64,000 bases of DNA, from NCBI GenBank assembly GCA_951213105.1, contig OX578155.1, forward strand, positions 34,741,984 to 34,805,983, in the 5' to 3' direction. Source of the stretch: Amaurobius ferox. Taxonomy: Eukaryota; Arthropoda; Arachnida; Araneae; Amaurobiidae. Below the pieces are notes generated by a model. That model did not search any database. It was not told the DNA's origin and was given only the letters and a program-made list of their open reading frames with translations. Positions 45,510 to 56,066 of the stretch are shown here, one piece after another; position 1 is the stretch's first letter, and every line of letters begins with the position of its first letter. Both the position numbers and the translations under genes were made by a program.

Positions 45510-46336
45510 ACTTTCCCTGCAATACATGGTAATGTATAGGGAAAGTATTGGAATCATGTCGAAAATCGCAACTCGAGTTTTCGACGGATCTACACGTTTC
45601 AAGACCTCTAGAATACGAAAAAACCATTTTTAGCGTGACGTCTGTGTGTGTGTCTGTGTGTCTGTCTGTGTGTGTGTCTGTGTGTCTGTCTGTGTGTCTG
45701 TCTGTGTGTGTGTGTCTGTCTGTGTGTCTGTCTGTCTGTGCAGATTTTGTATCCACTCTAACTAAAAAACTAATGGACCGAATTTCACAAAATTTGGTAG
45801 GTAAGTCACTTGTGAGCGAGTCTGATGCTGATTAGTTTTGGGTACGATTTGCAATAAAAGAAATCGCCTTTTTTTGTGAAATGGCCCGCAAAAGCTTGTA
45901 TCCACTCTAGCTGAAAAACTAATGGACCGAATTTCACAAAATTCGGTAGAAAAGTCACTTGTGGGTTACCCTGGTGCTGATTAGATTTTGGTATGATTCG
46001 GAAAAAAATGACCTGCCTTTTTTGCAAAATGGCCCGCAAAAATCGTCCAAATCTAAACTAAAGAACTGGGTATACTCAAATATATCCATTAAATGCTGAT
46101 TTAATACGTAATTTTTAACGACGAAAAGAATAAGACCAACCCCATTACATTAGGACTAGCCGTTCTCGAGATATTTTAGTTTTTCGTACTTTCCCTACGC
46201 CACCTTTGAAAATAAGCCCAGTTACCGAATGAGAACGGAAATTGAATTAAAAGTGAAATAAATTTAATTAAAATAAAGAGAACGTTAATATAAGTCTGCA
46301 GGGATAGTCATGTGCTGCTCACATCAGATTTTTTTT
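45510..46336 (+). mobile_element. Family A element, complete reference copy
   Basis: Layout of the family: a 5' palindrome (ACTTTCCCTGCAATACAT, GGTA, ATGTATAGGGAAAGT); TCGAAAATCGCAACTCGAG; a GTGTGTCTGTCTG microsatellite (45649-45741); the core ACTAATGGACCGAATTTCAC; two internal units of about 150 bp; CGTTCTCGAGATATTTTAG; the 3' sub-terminal GCAGGGATAGT at 46298-46308; the stem-loop CATGTGCTGCTCACATC; a T-run. No protein-coding potential. The arrangement fits Helentron-type non-autonomous elements. Confidence 0.85.
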
Positions 46337-46856
46337 ATCGCGGTCACTTTTTAGCAATTACTTTTTCTAAAGGGAGATAGTAGTTTTTAATCTTAATGCA
46401 ATTCGATTTTTCATATTGAATTTAGATATATATTTTTAGGTTAAATTTAATGCAAACTGCATCAAAAGCGGACGCAAATTAAACATACAGCGGTGAAAAT
46501 TGCATTTGTATAGATTGCAACCCCCCCCCCCCCCATCTTTTTAAATTTTTTTTAAACTTTTCTTTAAAAAAAAATTTCTCAGTTTCAAATGTTTGTGTCT
46601 ATCCGTATGATTACAATATTATCCAATTTGATTAGAAATTAATATACATCTTGAACAAATAAATATATACAGGCACTAAACCTAAACATTTTAATTTTAA
46701 AAAATTATAATAAAAATATTTTCGTCTGATTTAAAAAATAAAAATTTTCAAAAATACTTTCTTGTAAATTATTCTCAACTGTTTTAGATTTAGTGCACAG
46801 AAGGATTAAATAGCTTCACGCTTATTGGGAAAAAACGTTTTAGGTGACTTTAGCTA
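46337..46856. other. AT-rich spacer with a C tract; no gene
   Basis: A C homopolymer at about 46520-46534 and short A/T tracts only. Confidence 0.4.
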
Positions 46857-47793
46857 AAAATCTGATGCGGGCAGCACATGACTTTCCTTATATAATGCAA
46901 TCTATTTACTACTTTTACAGTAAAAACAAAATAGGTCATTCTTATAGTAGATACTTTTCAAGATATTCCATATAGTAGATTTTTTTCAAGATATTGAATT
47001 TTCGTTAAATAGTCCTTATTTTCATTGATTTAGCCTCATTTTTATCCATTTGGCGAGATTTTCTTTCTTTTGGTAACATTTAAAAATGTCGCCAAGTTGG
47101 CGAAATTCCGCCAAATTCGTCGCCAAAATCTCGCCAAGCGTTATGGGTGGAGAAATAATTTATTCTTATAGCAGATAAATGACTATTGGCATTCAAATAA
47201 AAAAGTATTACTCAAAGTATCATTTATCATGAATGGAACGAGCTAGATCCACCAGAATGATGTTACCAAATTTATCACATGATATTACATATGAAAAGTG
47301 AACATGTTTCTCAATAGGAAATGTATTTTTTATTTTATATAATTTTTTGATAATTTTTTTTAAAAATGTGCAATATCTCGAGAACGGTTCATGCTAGCCT
47401 TCTAAAATTTGTGTTAATCGTTTTCTAATGAAAAATTACATAAGAAATGTCTATTTGCGTAACTTTATTAGAATTTTTGATGATTTTTTTAAAATTTCAC
47501 TCGAAAATTTAGGGGGGTTCTAAACATTCGATTGCGTATAAAAACAATGGGCTTCCAGTATTCACAGATTGTAATTGTTGTACCAAATTTCATTCGAATC
47601 GGTCCATTCGTTCATCAGTCATCGTCTCCACAGACTCACAGATACAGACTCACACACATACACCACTTCAAAAATGTTCGATTCGTGATCAGGGATGTTT
47701 GAAACGTGCTCTCCTGTCGAAAACTCGAATTCGAATTTTCGACCCCGTCACACTACTTTCCTTATACATTATTGTATATAAGGAAAGTAAAAA
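46857..47793 (-). mobile_element. Family B element, complete
   Basis: Minus-strand copy with the 3' hairpin CTGATGCGGGCAGCACATGA at the left, CTCGAGAACGGTTCATG at about 47378, core and CACACA microsatellite at about 47635-47662, and the 5' palindrome ending TATAAGGAAAGT at the right. Confidence 0.88.
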
Positions 47794-47939
47794 ATGAATA
47801 TTGTGGACAATGCTATTATTTGTTTTGAACTATAACTTATCTTCGAAAAGATACGTTTAAAAATCAGCCAAGATATGTATTAATAAATCTAATATTTTTA
47901 TATTAACAACATGCAGATGTGGACATAAAACAACATTTC

Positions 47940-48212
47940 ATTCAAAAATATGAAAAACATGTTTCTTTACTCAAAATCATAGCAAAATATTTCTTTTTCA
48001 CGAGTTCTTGTGTATACAACATTGGCCACACATTTTAATGGATTTTCAAGAAACTTTATATCCGGCTTTGTTATCAAAAAATCTAAAACTAAATAGAATT
48101 TTTTTTTTTAAATCAAGCGAAAACTTCGAAATTTATTTGAAATTTTATATTTTTTTAATCATGGCGGCATAAGATAAAATTGGACATAATCATGGATAAA
48201 CGGGCTTATTTA
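47940..48212 (+). repeat. Family E, internal fragment
   Basis: TTTTAATGGATTTTCAAGAA, CTAAATAGAATTTTTTT, TTCGAAATTTATTTGAAATT and the ATCATGGCGGCATAAG stretch match 32770-32930. It lies immediately upstream of the LINE. Confidence 0.6.
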
Positions 48213-50348
48213 TCGCTTAATGATCACTCGACCTTATGGTTTCAATTATTATCGCAAAATATAGCCGCGATAAAATTATTTTGATCGTGATGTCTTCGTG
48301 GTATTCTTCTAGCACAATCCATAATATAAAATTAAAAAAAAAATATCGTAAAAAATCTATTAGAGGTGGTGATATAAGTGATCTTCAGGAATTTCATAGA
48401 CTACGCAAATCTGTGAAAGATGGAATCAAAACTGATTTTACCAATCATGTTGCTATCATGGAACAAGAACTCAATAAGAACCCTAAGGCTTTCTGGAATT
48501 TTTGTAAAGGTGATTCGCCTGGTAGTCATGGGAGCTCAACAATGAGTTATAATAATACTGATTATTCTACTGTTAATGATATTGCAAACTGCTTTGCTGA
48601 TTTCTTTGAATCTGTTTATATCCAAAGTAGCCAACCTGTTGATTTTGAACTGCTAACCAAGTATTGTGAACTCAATAACATTGACTTAATTAAGGTTACA
48701 TATATTACTGAAAATGATGTTGTCAAAGCCTTAAAGAAGTTAAAATCCAGCCAGTCTTTAAGCTGTGATGATGTTCCTTCTTTCATTATCAAAGGTTGTG
48801 CTGACTCTCTAACTTACCCTTTGCTTATTTTGTTTAATATTTCGATTAAAACTATGGCTTTTCCCAATGTCTGGAAATATGGTCAAGTTATTCCTGTACA
48901 TAAAAAGAACAACAAGCATGATATTTCGAACTACAGGCCTATTACCATTCTTTCCCCTTTTTCAAAAGTTTTTGAATGTGTTATGCATGAAAGGATCTTT
49001 TCCCAAATTAAGCAATGGATTTCTCCGTACCAGCATGGGTTTATGCCAAGACGATCAACTGTAACTAATTTAGCTTGCCTTACCAGTGACATTGTTGATG
49101 CTATTAAAACCAAGAGACAACTTGATGTAATTTATACTGACTTTAGTAAAGCTTTTGATCACATCGATCTGGGGTTATTAACCCGTAAACTGATTACTAG
49201 CGGTTTTAGTGTTCATTTGTCGACTTGGTTATACTCTTATATTTCAGATAGACTGTATTCTGTAAAGTACTGTGGTGTAAACTCTAGACTATACAGTAAT
49301 TCCTCTGGTGTTCCTCAGGGTTCTAATCTGGGCCCACTCCTTTTTTTAATTTTTATTAATGAAATTCCCCGGATTTTTAAAACAGCTAAATGTCTTATGT
49401 TTGCAGACGATTTGAAACTTTATATGAAAATCAACTCATTAACTGATTGTGAACTGCTGCAGAGAGATCTAGATGAACTGTATAACTGGTCTGTACTAAA
49501 TAAACTTCATTTAAATATTTCTAAATGCTATGTTATGAGCATTGCTAGGATCCATAATATTCTTAATTACAATTATATTTTAAATAATTCATCTCTATCT
49601 CGATGTACTCATATTATTGATTTAGGTGTCACTTTCGATGATACTTTTAACTTTCAGAGACATATCGATAATATTATTAAAAGGGCCTACCAAAGACTTG
49701 GTTTCACCTTAAGACGATCTCGTGTTTTTGCCAGTTCTGATACGATTATTTGTATTTATAATACTCTTGTTAAACCAATCTTGGAATATTGTGCAATGAT
49801 TTGGGACCCTGTTTACAATCTACATTCTCAACGGATAGAAATCGTGCAAAATAAACTTTTACGTACTATTGATTACAGATTGACTGGCTATTATCCTTAT
49901 GATATGCATACAAGGGAACTCAGACGGAAATATAGTTTAATGTCTCTTAAAAAAAGAAGAAACTGGTCCTGCCTTTTGTTTTATTATAAGGTTTTAAATA
50001 ATACTATTGATTGCCCTACTTTACTTTCTTGCCTGGAATTCCACATACCTGTCAATAATACCAGGAAAAAAACTCTTTTTCACAATACTATTGTTAAGCG
50101 CAACTATATTAAATGCTATTCTATCTATAAATTTGTTGATCTATATAATACTTATTGTGCTGATATTGATATATTTAACTTGACCCCTGCCTGTTTTAAA
50201 AAAGCCTGTTTAAATGCGCTTGATATGTTTACTAATTAGTATTCTTGTATCCTATGTTCTGTACTTTTTAATTTCTTGTGTGGCTACTGTAACTGGATTT
50301 CATCTGTAGTTGCCACGTTAATTGAATAAATAAATAAATAAATAAAAT
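48213..50348 (+). mobile_element. Jockey-type LINE, 5'-truncated, with (AAAT)n tail
   Basis: A non-LTR retrotransposon copy holding the reverse transcriptase frame, a short 3' UTR and a tail GAATAAATAAATAAATAAAT. The endonuclease part expected upstream is missing, so this is a 5'-truncated insertion. The 5' edge is uncertain. Family E lies to the left and family A internal sequence to the right. No target duplication is apparent. Confidence 0.85.
48236..50239 (+). CDS. LINE reverse transcriptase (ORF2, C-terminal part)
   Basis: A 667-codon frame without stops or shifts. Residues about 21-100 are the linker between endonuclease and RT (lysine-rich, then NPKAFWNFCKG). The reverse transcriptase spans about 160-440: NYRPITILSPFSKVFE at 232-247, catalytic Asp in YTDFSKAFD (300-308), GVPQGSNLGPLLF (358-370) and FADDL with the catalytic DD at 391-392. 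The C-terminal part has YNTLVKPILEYC and the usual Jockey/CR1-like thumb and tail. The enzyme copies LINE RNA at the nicked target. The first residues may not be LINE sequence; the true start lies in missing 5' DNA. The intact frame implies recent insertion. Confidence 0.9.
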   Translation: MVSIIIAKYSRDKIILIVMSSWYSSSTIHNIKLKKKYRKKSIRGGDISDLQEFHRLRKSVKDGIKTDFTNHVAIMEQELNKNPKAFWNFCKGDSPGSHGSSTMSYNNTDYSTVNDIANCFADFFESVYIQSSQPVDFELLTKYCELNNIDLIKVTYITENDVVKALKKLKSSQSLSCDDVPSFIIKGCADSLTYPLLILFNISIKTMAFPNVWKYGQVIPVHKKNNKHDISNYRPITILSPFSKVFECVMHERIFSQIKQWISPYQHGFMPRRSTVTNLACLTSDIVDAIKTKRQLDVIYTDFSKAFDHIDLGLLTRKLITSGFSVHLSTWLYSYISDRLYSVKYCGVNSRLYSNSSGVPQGSNLGPLLFLIFINEIPRIFKTAKCLMFADDLKLYMKINSLTDCELLQRDLDELYNWSVLNKLHLNISKCYVMSIARIHNILNYNYILNNSSLSRCTHIIDLGVTFDDTFNFQRHIDNIIKRAYQRLGFTLRRSRVFASSDTIICIYNTLVKPILEYCAMIWDPVYNLHSQRIEIVQNKLLRTIDYRLTGYYPYDMHTRELRRKYSLMSLKKRRNWSCLLFYYKVLNNTIDCPTLLSCLEFHIPVNNTRKKTLFHNTIVKRNYIKCYSIYKFVDLYNTYCADIDIFNLTPACFKKACLNALDMFTN

Positions 50349-50510
50349 CTGCACAGACAGACAGACAGACACACACAGACGTCATGCTAAAAATGGTTTT
50401 ATCGCATTCTAGAGGTCCCGAAACGTGTAGATCCGTCGAAAACTCGAGTTGCGATTTTCAATATGATTCCAATACTTTCCCTATACATTACCATGTATAG
50501 CAGAGAAATT
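50349..50510 (-). repeat. Family A, 5' part, abutting the LINE tail
   Basis: From TCTGCACAGACAGACAG to the 5' palindrome (decayed: TATAGCAGAGAAATTA). The remainder is not found on the other side of the LINE. Confidence 0.7.
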
Positions 50511-51473
50511 AAAAAACCTGATGTGGGCAGCACATGACTTTCCCTGCAGACTTAAATTCATATTTTCTTTATTTCTTTAATAATTCATTAGACTGAGATT
50601 AATTGCACCAAATAACACTAAGTTTGCATTTTTACTTCAATTTTTGTTTATATTTGGTAATTGGACATTTTCCCTATAGCGGCGTAACAAAAAAGCAAGA
50701 AATCCCAAATATCTTGAGAACGGTTAGTCCTAAAGTATAATAGAATGTGTTATATTCTTTTCCTCATCAAAAATTGCGTATTAAAACAAGAATTTAATTG
50801 ATACATTTGAGCATACACTACTTAGTTTTTTTGTTTTAGATTTAGCGATTTTAGGGGGCTATTTCGTAAAAAAAGGCAGGTTGTTCTTTTCCGAATCGTA
50901 CCAAAATCTAATCAGCACCAGAGTATCCCACAAGTAACTTATCTACAAAATTTTGTGAAATTTGGTCAATTAGCATTTAGCTAGAGTGGATACATAAAAT
51001 TTTGGCGGGCCATTTCGTAAAAAAGGCGGGTTGTTCTTTTCCGATTCGTACCAAAATTTAATCAGCACCAGAGTGTCCTACAAGTAACTTATCTACCAAA
51101 TTTTGTGAAATGTGGTTGATTAGTATTTTAGCTAGAGTGGATACATGAAATTTTTGCGTGCCATTCCGCAAAAAAAGGCGGGTTCTATTTTTGCGAATCC
51201 TACCAAAAACTAATCAGCACCAGGGTCTCAGCCAAGTGACTCACCTACAAAATTTTATGAAATTCGGTCCAGTAGTTTTTGAGTTAGAGTGGATACATTC
51301 ATTGCACAGACAGACAGACACACACACAGACACACAGATAGACGTCACGCTAAAAATAGTTGTTTCGTATTCTAGAGGTCTCGAAACGTGTAGATCCGTC
51401 GAAAATTCGAGTTGCGATTTTCGACGTGATTCCAATACTTTCACTATACATTACTATGTATTGCAGGGAAAGT
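50511..51473 (-). mobile_element. Family A element with three internal units
   Basis: Complete minus-strand copy of about 960 bp. The internal unit of about 150 bp (GCCATTTCG-AAAAAAGGC ... GCTAGAGTGGATACA) is present three times (about 50845-50998, 51005-51147 and 51155-51300), against two in most copies. Confidence 0.85.
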
Positions 51474-52283
51474 AAAAAAATCTGATGTGGACAGCACATG
51501 ACTATCCCTGCAGACTTATATTAACGTTCTATTTATTTCAATTAAATTTATTTCACTTTTAATTCAATTTTCGTTCTCATTCGGAAACCGGACTTATTTT
51601 CAAAGGAGGCGCAGAGAAAATAAGGAAAACTAAAATATCTCGAGAACGGCTAGTCCTAGTGTAATAGGGTTGGTCTTATTATTTTCGTTGTTAAAACTTA
51701 TAAAACTTATTAAATTCGTTGTTACGTATTAAACGAGCATTTAATGGATATATTTGAGTATACCTAGTTCTTTAGTTTAGATTTTGACGAATTTTTGCTG
51801 GCCATTTTGCAAAAAAAGGCAGGTTATTTTTTTCCGAGTCGTACCAAATTCTAATCAGCACCAGGATAACCCACAAGTGACTCATCTACCGAATTTTGTG
51901 AAATTAGGTCCATTAGTTTTTCAGTTAGAGTGGATACAAACTTTTGCGGGTCATTTCGCAAAAAAAGGCGGGTTCTTTTATTCCAAATCGTGCCCAAAAC
52001 TAATCAGCACCAGACTCGCCCACAAGTGACTTACCTACCAAATTTTGTGAAATTCGGTCGATTAGTTTTTTAGTTAGAGCGGATACAAAATATGCACAGA
52101 CAGACAGACAGACAGACAGACCCACAGACAGACACACAGACACACACACAGACGTCACGCTAAAAATGGTTTTTTCGTATTCTAGAGGTCTCGAAACGTG
52201 TAGATCCGTCGAAAACTCGAGTTGCGATTTTCGGCATGATTCCAATACTTTCCCTATACATTACCATGTATTGCAGGGAAAGT
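51474..52283 (-). mobile_element. Family A element, complete, tandem
   Basis: Directly follows the previous copy head-to-tail. 3' hairpin CTGATGTGGACAGCACATGA, two internal units, GACA/CACA tract at about 52096-52150, 5' palindrome ending GCAGGGAAAGTA. Confidence 0.88.
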
Positions 52284-52296
52284 AAAAGTTACTAAA

Positions 52297-52340
52297 TATG
52301 GATTCGGGTATGAGAAAGTCGAGTTGAACCACACCCCAGT
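52297..52340 (+). repeat. Family E, 3' end
   Basis: GGGTATGAGAAAGTCGAGTT, then GAACCACACCCCAGTTTATT, the 3' sub-terminal repeat and terminus of E. It faces an inverted E 3' end at 52901 across 560 bp of low-copy DNA with no recognised gene. Confidence 0.6.
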
Positions 52341-52900
52341 TTATTTAAGAAACGTGTTAGTATTTATACTGACTTTTGTTTGAGGTTGCTGGTGGGGCTT
52401 CCTCCGCACAAGTATATACAGTGCTCGTAACGTTTATTTTCGGAGCTCTGAGCCCTAACAACGTTTTCATTCACGCACTTTAATGAATTACAGATCGGTA
52501 GCCAAGATGGCGCATGACAAAGAGCGATGAAAAGTTCATTTGGCAAAAGCTGCTTGTATGTATTGGAGAGATAAAAGTGCAAGAATATGCTTCAACATGT
52601 AGTTTAGGCGTCTCCGGAATTCCTGACTTTGTATCGTTCTTTGTTGAAACGACTCATACCTACCTGAAGTAGGTCTTGTTCCGACTAGAGTCGTTTACGA
52701 GATATAATCTCCCTTTAAAGACTTACGGAAGCCGATACTTGTCTAATTGAATGTTTGTTGTACTGATCATTAACCACGGTGTTGCTAGTTATAGTTTGAG
52801 GTGCTGTCATTTGAGGAAAATGAAAAGAATTAAAAGGATATTAAAGCAAGAATGGTTTTAAAAACTGCATTGAGTTGTCTTTCATGTAAGCAATTTAAAT

Positions 52901-52918
52901 AAACTGGAGTGTGGTTCA
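52901..52918 (-). repeat. Family E, 3' tip, interrupted
   Basis: AATAAACTGGAGTGTGGTT. The E sequence continues at 54394 with CAACTCAATTTCCTCATACC, so the block between is an insertion. Confidence 0.6.
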
Positions 52919-54393
52919 TGGCCGTAACCAGAAACGAAATCCAAGAGGGGCTGGAGTGAATTACAAGGGATGGGGGGCACAGCAGCACTGAAAGAGGGGT
53001 TCACAAGAAAAATTTTGCGGGGGGGGGGGGGGGGCTCAACAGCACTGAAAGGGGGCTCACCAAAATTTTGCGGGGGGGGGCAACAGCACTGAAAGAGGGG
53101 TTTACAAGAAAAATTTTGCGGGGAGATTCATCAGCACTGAAAGAAGGGCTCACAAGAAAAATTTTACGCGGGGGCGGGGGGAACAGCGCTGAAAGAAGGC
53201 TCACAAGAAAAATTTTACGGGGGGGCAGGGGGAACAGCGCTGAAAGAGGGCTCACAAGAAAAATTTTACGGGGGGGCGGGGGGAACAGCGCTGAAAGAGG
53301 GCTCACAAGAAAAATTTTACGGGGGGGCGGGGGGAACAGCGCTGAAAGAGGGCTCACAAGAAAAATTTTGCCAGGGACTCAACAGCACTGAAAGGGGGGC
53401 TCACAAGAAAAATTTCGAGGGGAGTCTAACAGCACTGAAAGGGGGGCTCACAAGAAATGTTTTGCGGGAGGAGGCTCAAAAGCACTGTAAGAGGGATTCG
53501 CAAGAAAAATTTTGCGGGGGGAGGCTCAACAACACTGTAAGAGGGGCTCACAAGAAAATTTTGCGGGGGGGGGAGGCTCAACAGCACTGAAAGAGGAGCT
53601 CACAATAAAATTGTGTGTGTGGGGGGGGGGGGCTCAACAGCACTGAAAGAGGGCTCACAAGAAACATTTTGCCGGGGGCTCAACAGCACTGAAAGGGAGG
53701 CTCACAAGAAAAAAATTTTAGGCTCAACAATACTGAAAGAGTGCTTGCTCACAAGAAATATTTTGCGGGGGATTCAACAGCACTGAAAGAGGGGTTCGCA
53801 AGAAGAATTTTGCGGGGGGAGGCTCCACAGCACTGTCAGAGAAAAAGAAAAAAATTTGCGGGTGTGTGTAGGGGGGGGGGGGCGGGATGGAAATGCACTC
53901 AAATATTACATTTTAGCCTTTAAATATCTTTGTATTAAAAAAGTATTTTAATTATAACTAAATACAGTATATCACATAATATAAACTCTAACTAGTTATC
54001 AGGTATAACATGATAATATATAACTCTCCAACTAAGTTCTACAGTTATACATTCTAGAGTAATACATTAATTGATAATACATAACTCTAGAATGTCTAAC
54101 TGCGAAATTTTAATTTTTGAAACTTTAATAGAATATTCTAAAATTAAATATGTAAATAAATTTATGATCATCAATATAACCAGAAATTCAGCCACTAAAA
54201 TTTCTTATATATCTGTATTATTCAAAACTAAGTAATTTACAAAAGAACTGAAAAAGCAGTTTTTCGTGTAAACTTTAGATGACATGTATGAAATTTTATA
54301 CCACTGCTAAAATTTAGATATTTTATCAGGGGGGGGGGTGAGTATATATTTTGGAGGGGCGCTCAGCCCCTCTAGTTCCTGCCTGCCTACGCC
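52919..54393. mobile_element. hAT-like element carrying a G-rich minisatellite
   Basis: The left end reads CATGGCCGTAACCAGAAACG...GAGGGGCTGG. The right end reads CAGCCCCTCTAGTTCCTGCC, then TGCCTACGCCACT. These form an imperfect inverted repeat of the CAGTGGCGTAGCCAG type seen in hAT elements. Target duplication not clear. The first two thirds is a tandem array; the last third is AT-rich without a frame. Confidence 0.5.
52975..53880 (+). repeat. G-rich minisatellite, unit about 55-60 bp, about 15 copies
   Basis: Unit: GGGCTCACAAGAAAAATTTT, GCGGGGGGG of variable length, then CTCAACAGCACTGAAAGAG. The four units at 53145-53360 are nearly identical and have three-codon-compatible lengths, giving chance open frames on both strands. 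Flanking units vary mostly in G-run length. The G-run spacing could form G-quadruplexes. Confidence 0.95.
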
Positions 54394-54965
54394 ACTCAAC
54401 TCAATTTCCTCATACCAAAATCCATTTTTAAGTAGCTTAAGATTTTTTTTTTCTTTGCAAATTTTGCAAGAAAATTTTCTGAAAAATCTGTATCATTGGA
54501 CCAAATGATTACAATAATAAGTGATGATTACGATTAATATTACCTTCCCCCTTGCTAATAACGTCTTGAACACAAAAATTATATCGCGGCTATTTTTCAC
54601 TAAAATGATTGAAACTTCGAAGTTTTTCATGATCATTGATCCATAAATAACCCCTTTTGTGCATAATTATATCAAATTTTGTCCTATGTCGACGTGTTAA
54701 GAAAATAAAAAATTTCGAATAAATTTCGTAAATTTAGCTCGGATTTCATTAAATTCTATCTAGTTCTAGATTTTTTCGTAAGAAAAGCTGCGGATATAAA
54801 GTTCTGTGAAAATTCATTAATATTGACAGCTATCATATATACAAAAGAAATCGTCTATAGACGGACAGACAGACGGACATCACTTTAAAAATAGTCAATA
54901 GATGTTTAGAAGGACCTAAAGTATATAACGGCATCAAAATTTCAATTCGAATCAATTATACAAAA
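54394..54965 (-). mobile_element. Family E element, main part
   Basis: Inverted relative to 32592-32960: GGTATCATTGGACCAAATGA-type segment, ATCGCGGCTATTTTTCAC, the core, a GACGGACAGACAGACGGAC tract at about 54860, and the CGGCATCAAAATTTCAATTC start region. The 5' palindrome is lost. Confidence 0.6.
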
Positions 54966-55066
54966 CATCTTTTGTCGTAAATCCACGAAAATGATGTTAA
55001 CACATTTGTCGTGCAATATTGCATCTGAAAGGTTAACACGTTTCACGGCAGTTAACACATTTTTTA

Positions 55067-55158
55067 ACACTTTACAACAAAATTGAAAAGTGTTTATGAC
55101 TAGTTCGTTCTGTCTGTCTGTCTGTCTATCCGTTAGTACGATAACTGCCGTAAAAATG
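55067..55158 (+). repeat. Family C, isolated 5' end
   Basis: Only the palindrome (AACACTTTACAACAAAATTG...AAAGTGTT), the GTCT microsatellite and the core to GCCGTAAAAATG. It is flanked by similar direct repeats of about 28 bp (GTTTCACG...CAGTTAA-AC-TTTTTA) at 55040 and 55161. Confidence 0.7.
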
Positions 55159-55507
55159 CCGTTTCACGAGCACGACAGTTAATACTTTTTAATTTTGTGC
55201 AATATTTTCCATAAATTTGTTTAGAGAAACATGCAATATTTCGAGAACGATTCATACTAGAGTTCTAAAATTTATATCATTTTTTTCTAATAAACAGTAT
55301 AAGAAATGATCATTTGTGTAACATTATTGAAGTCTCTGACTTTTTTGAAATTTCATTCGAAAATTTAGGAGTTTTTCGAACATTTGATTGTGTTTAATCA
55401 ATAGGGTTCTAGTATTCATCGATAGTAATATTTGTACCAAATTTCGTTCGAAACGCTCCATTCGTTCGTGAGATATCGCATTCACAGAGTCACGAACTCT
55501 CTCTCTC

Positions 55508-55920
55508 ACACACACACACACACATTAATATTGCACAGAAAAACGCATTAACATACATACACATATTGACACTATTCACATATTAACATACATACACATA
55601 TTGACACTATTCACATATTAACATAATACTCACATTAACATACATACACACATTGACATTATACACACATTAGCATAATACCCACATTAACACTATACAA
55701 ATACATTAACATACATACACACATTGACACTATACACATATTAACATAATACACACATTAACATAATATCCATATTAACACTATACACACACACATTAAC
55801 ATAATATCCACATTAATACTATACGCACACATTAACATAATACCCACATTAACACTATACACACATTAACATAATACCCACATTAACTCTATACACACAC
55901 ACACACACACACACAACACA
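55508..55920. repeat. Compound CA / ACATTAACATAAT minisatellite
   Basis: A run of CACACA, then about 10 variable units built from ACATTAACATAATACCC and CACATTAACACTATACA, ending in CACACA. It occupies the place of the family B microsatellite. Confidence 0.9.
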
Positions 55921-56066
55921 CACATCTAAAGAAGTTCGATTCATGTTCAGAGATGCTTAAAACATACTCTTTTGCACGTTTCAAGCATCTCAAACTCGAA
56001 TTCAAATTTTCAACCCCGTGACAATACTTTACATATATATTATAATACTACGTATATCGGAAAGTA

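Larger units (their letters stand above)
54970..56066 (-). mobile_element. Family B element, old copy with expanded array
   Basis: B order in minus orientation: AATATTTCGAGAACGATTCA, GAAATTTCATTCGAAAATTT, core TTCGTTCGTGAGATATCGCA, a greatly expanded array at the microsatellite site, then CTCGAATTCAAATTTTCAAC and a decayed palindrome. A short C fragment lies within it. Confidence 0.65.

Noticed and set aside
53001..53391. Opposed repeat-rich frames of 107 and 118 codons in the G-rich array
   Set aside because: The unit length is compatible with three in the central copies, so both strands stay open by chance. No start context and no non-repeat protein.
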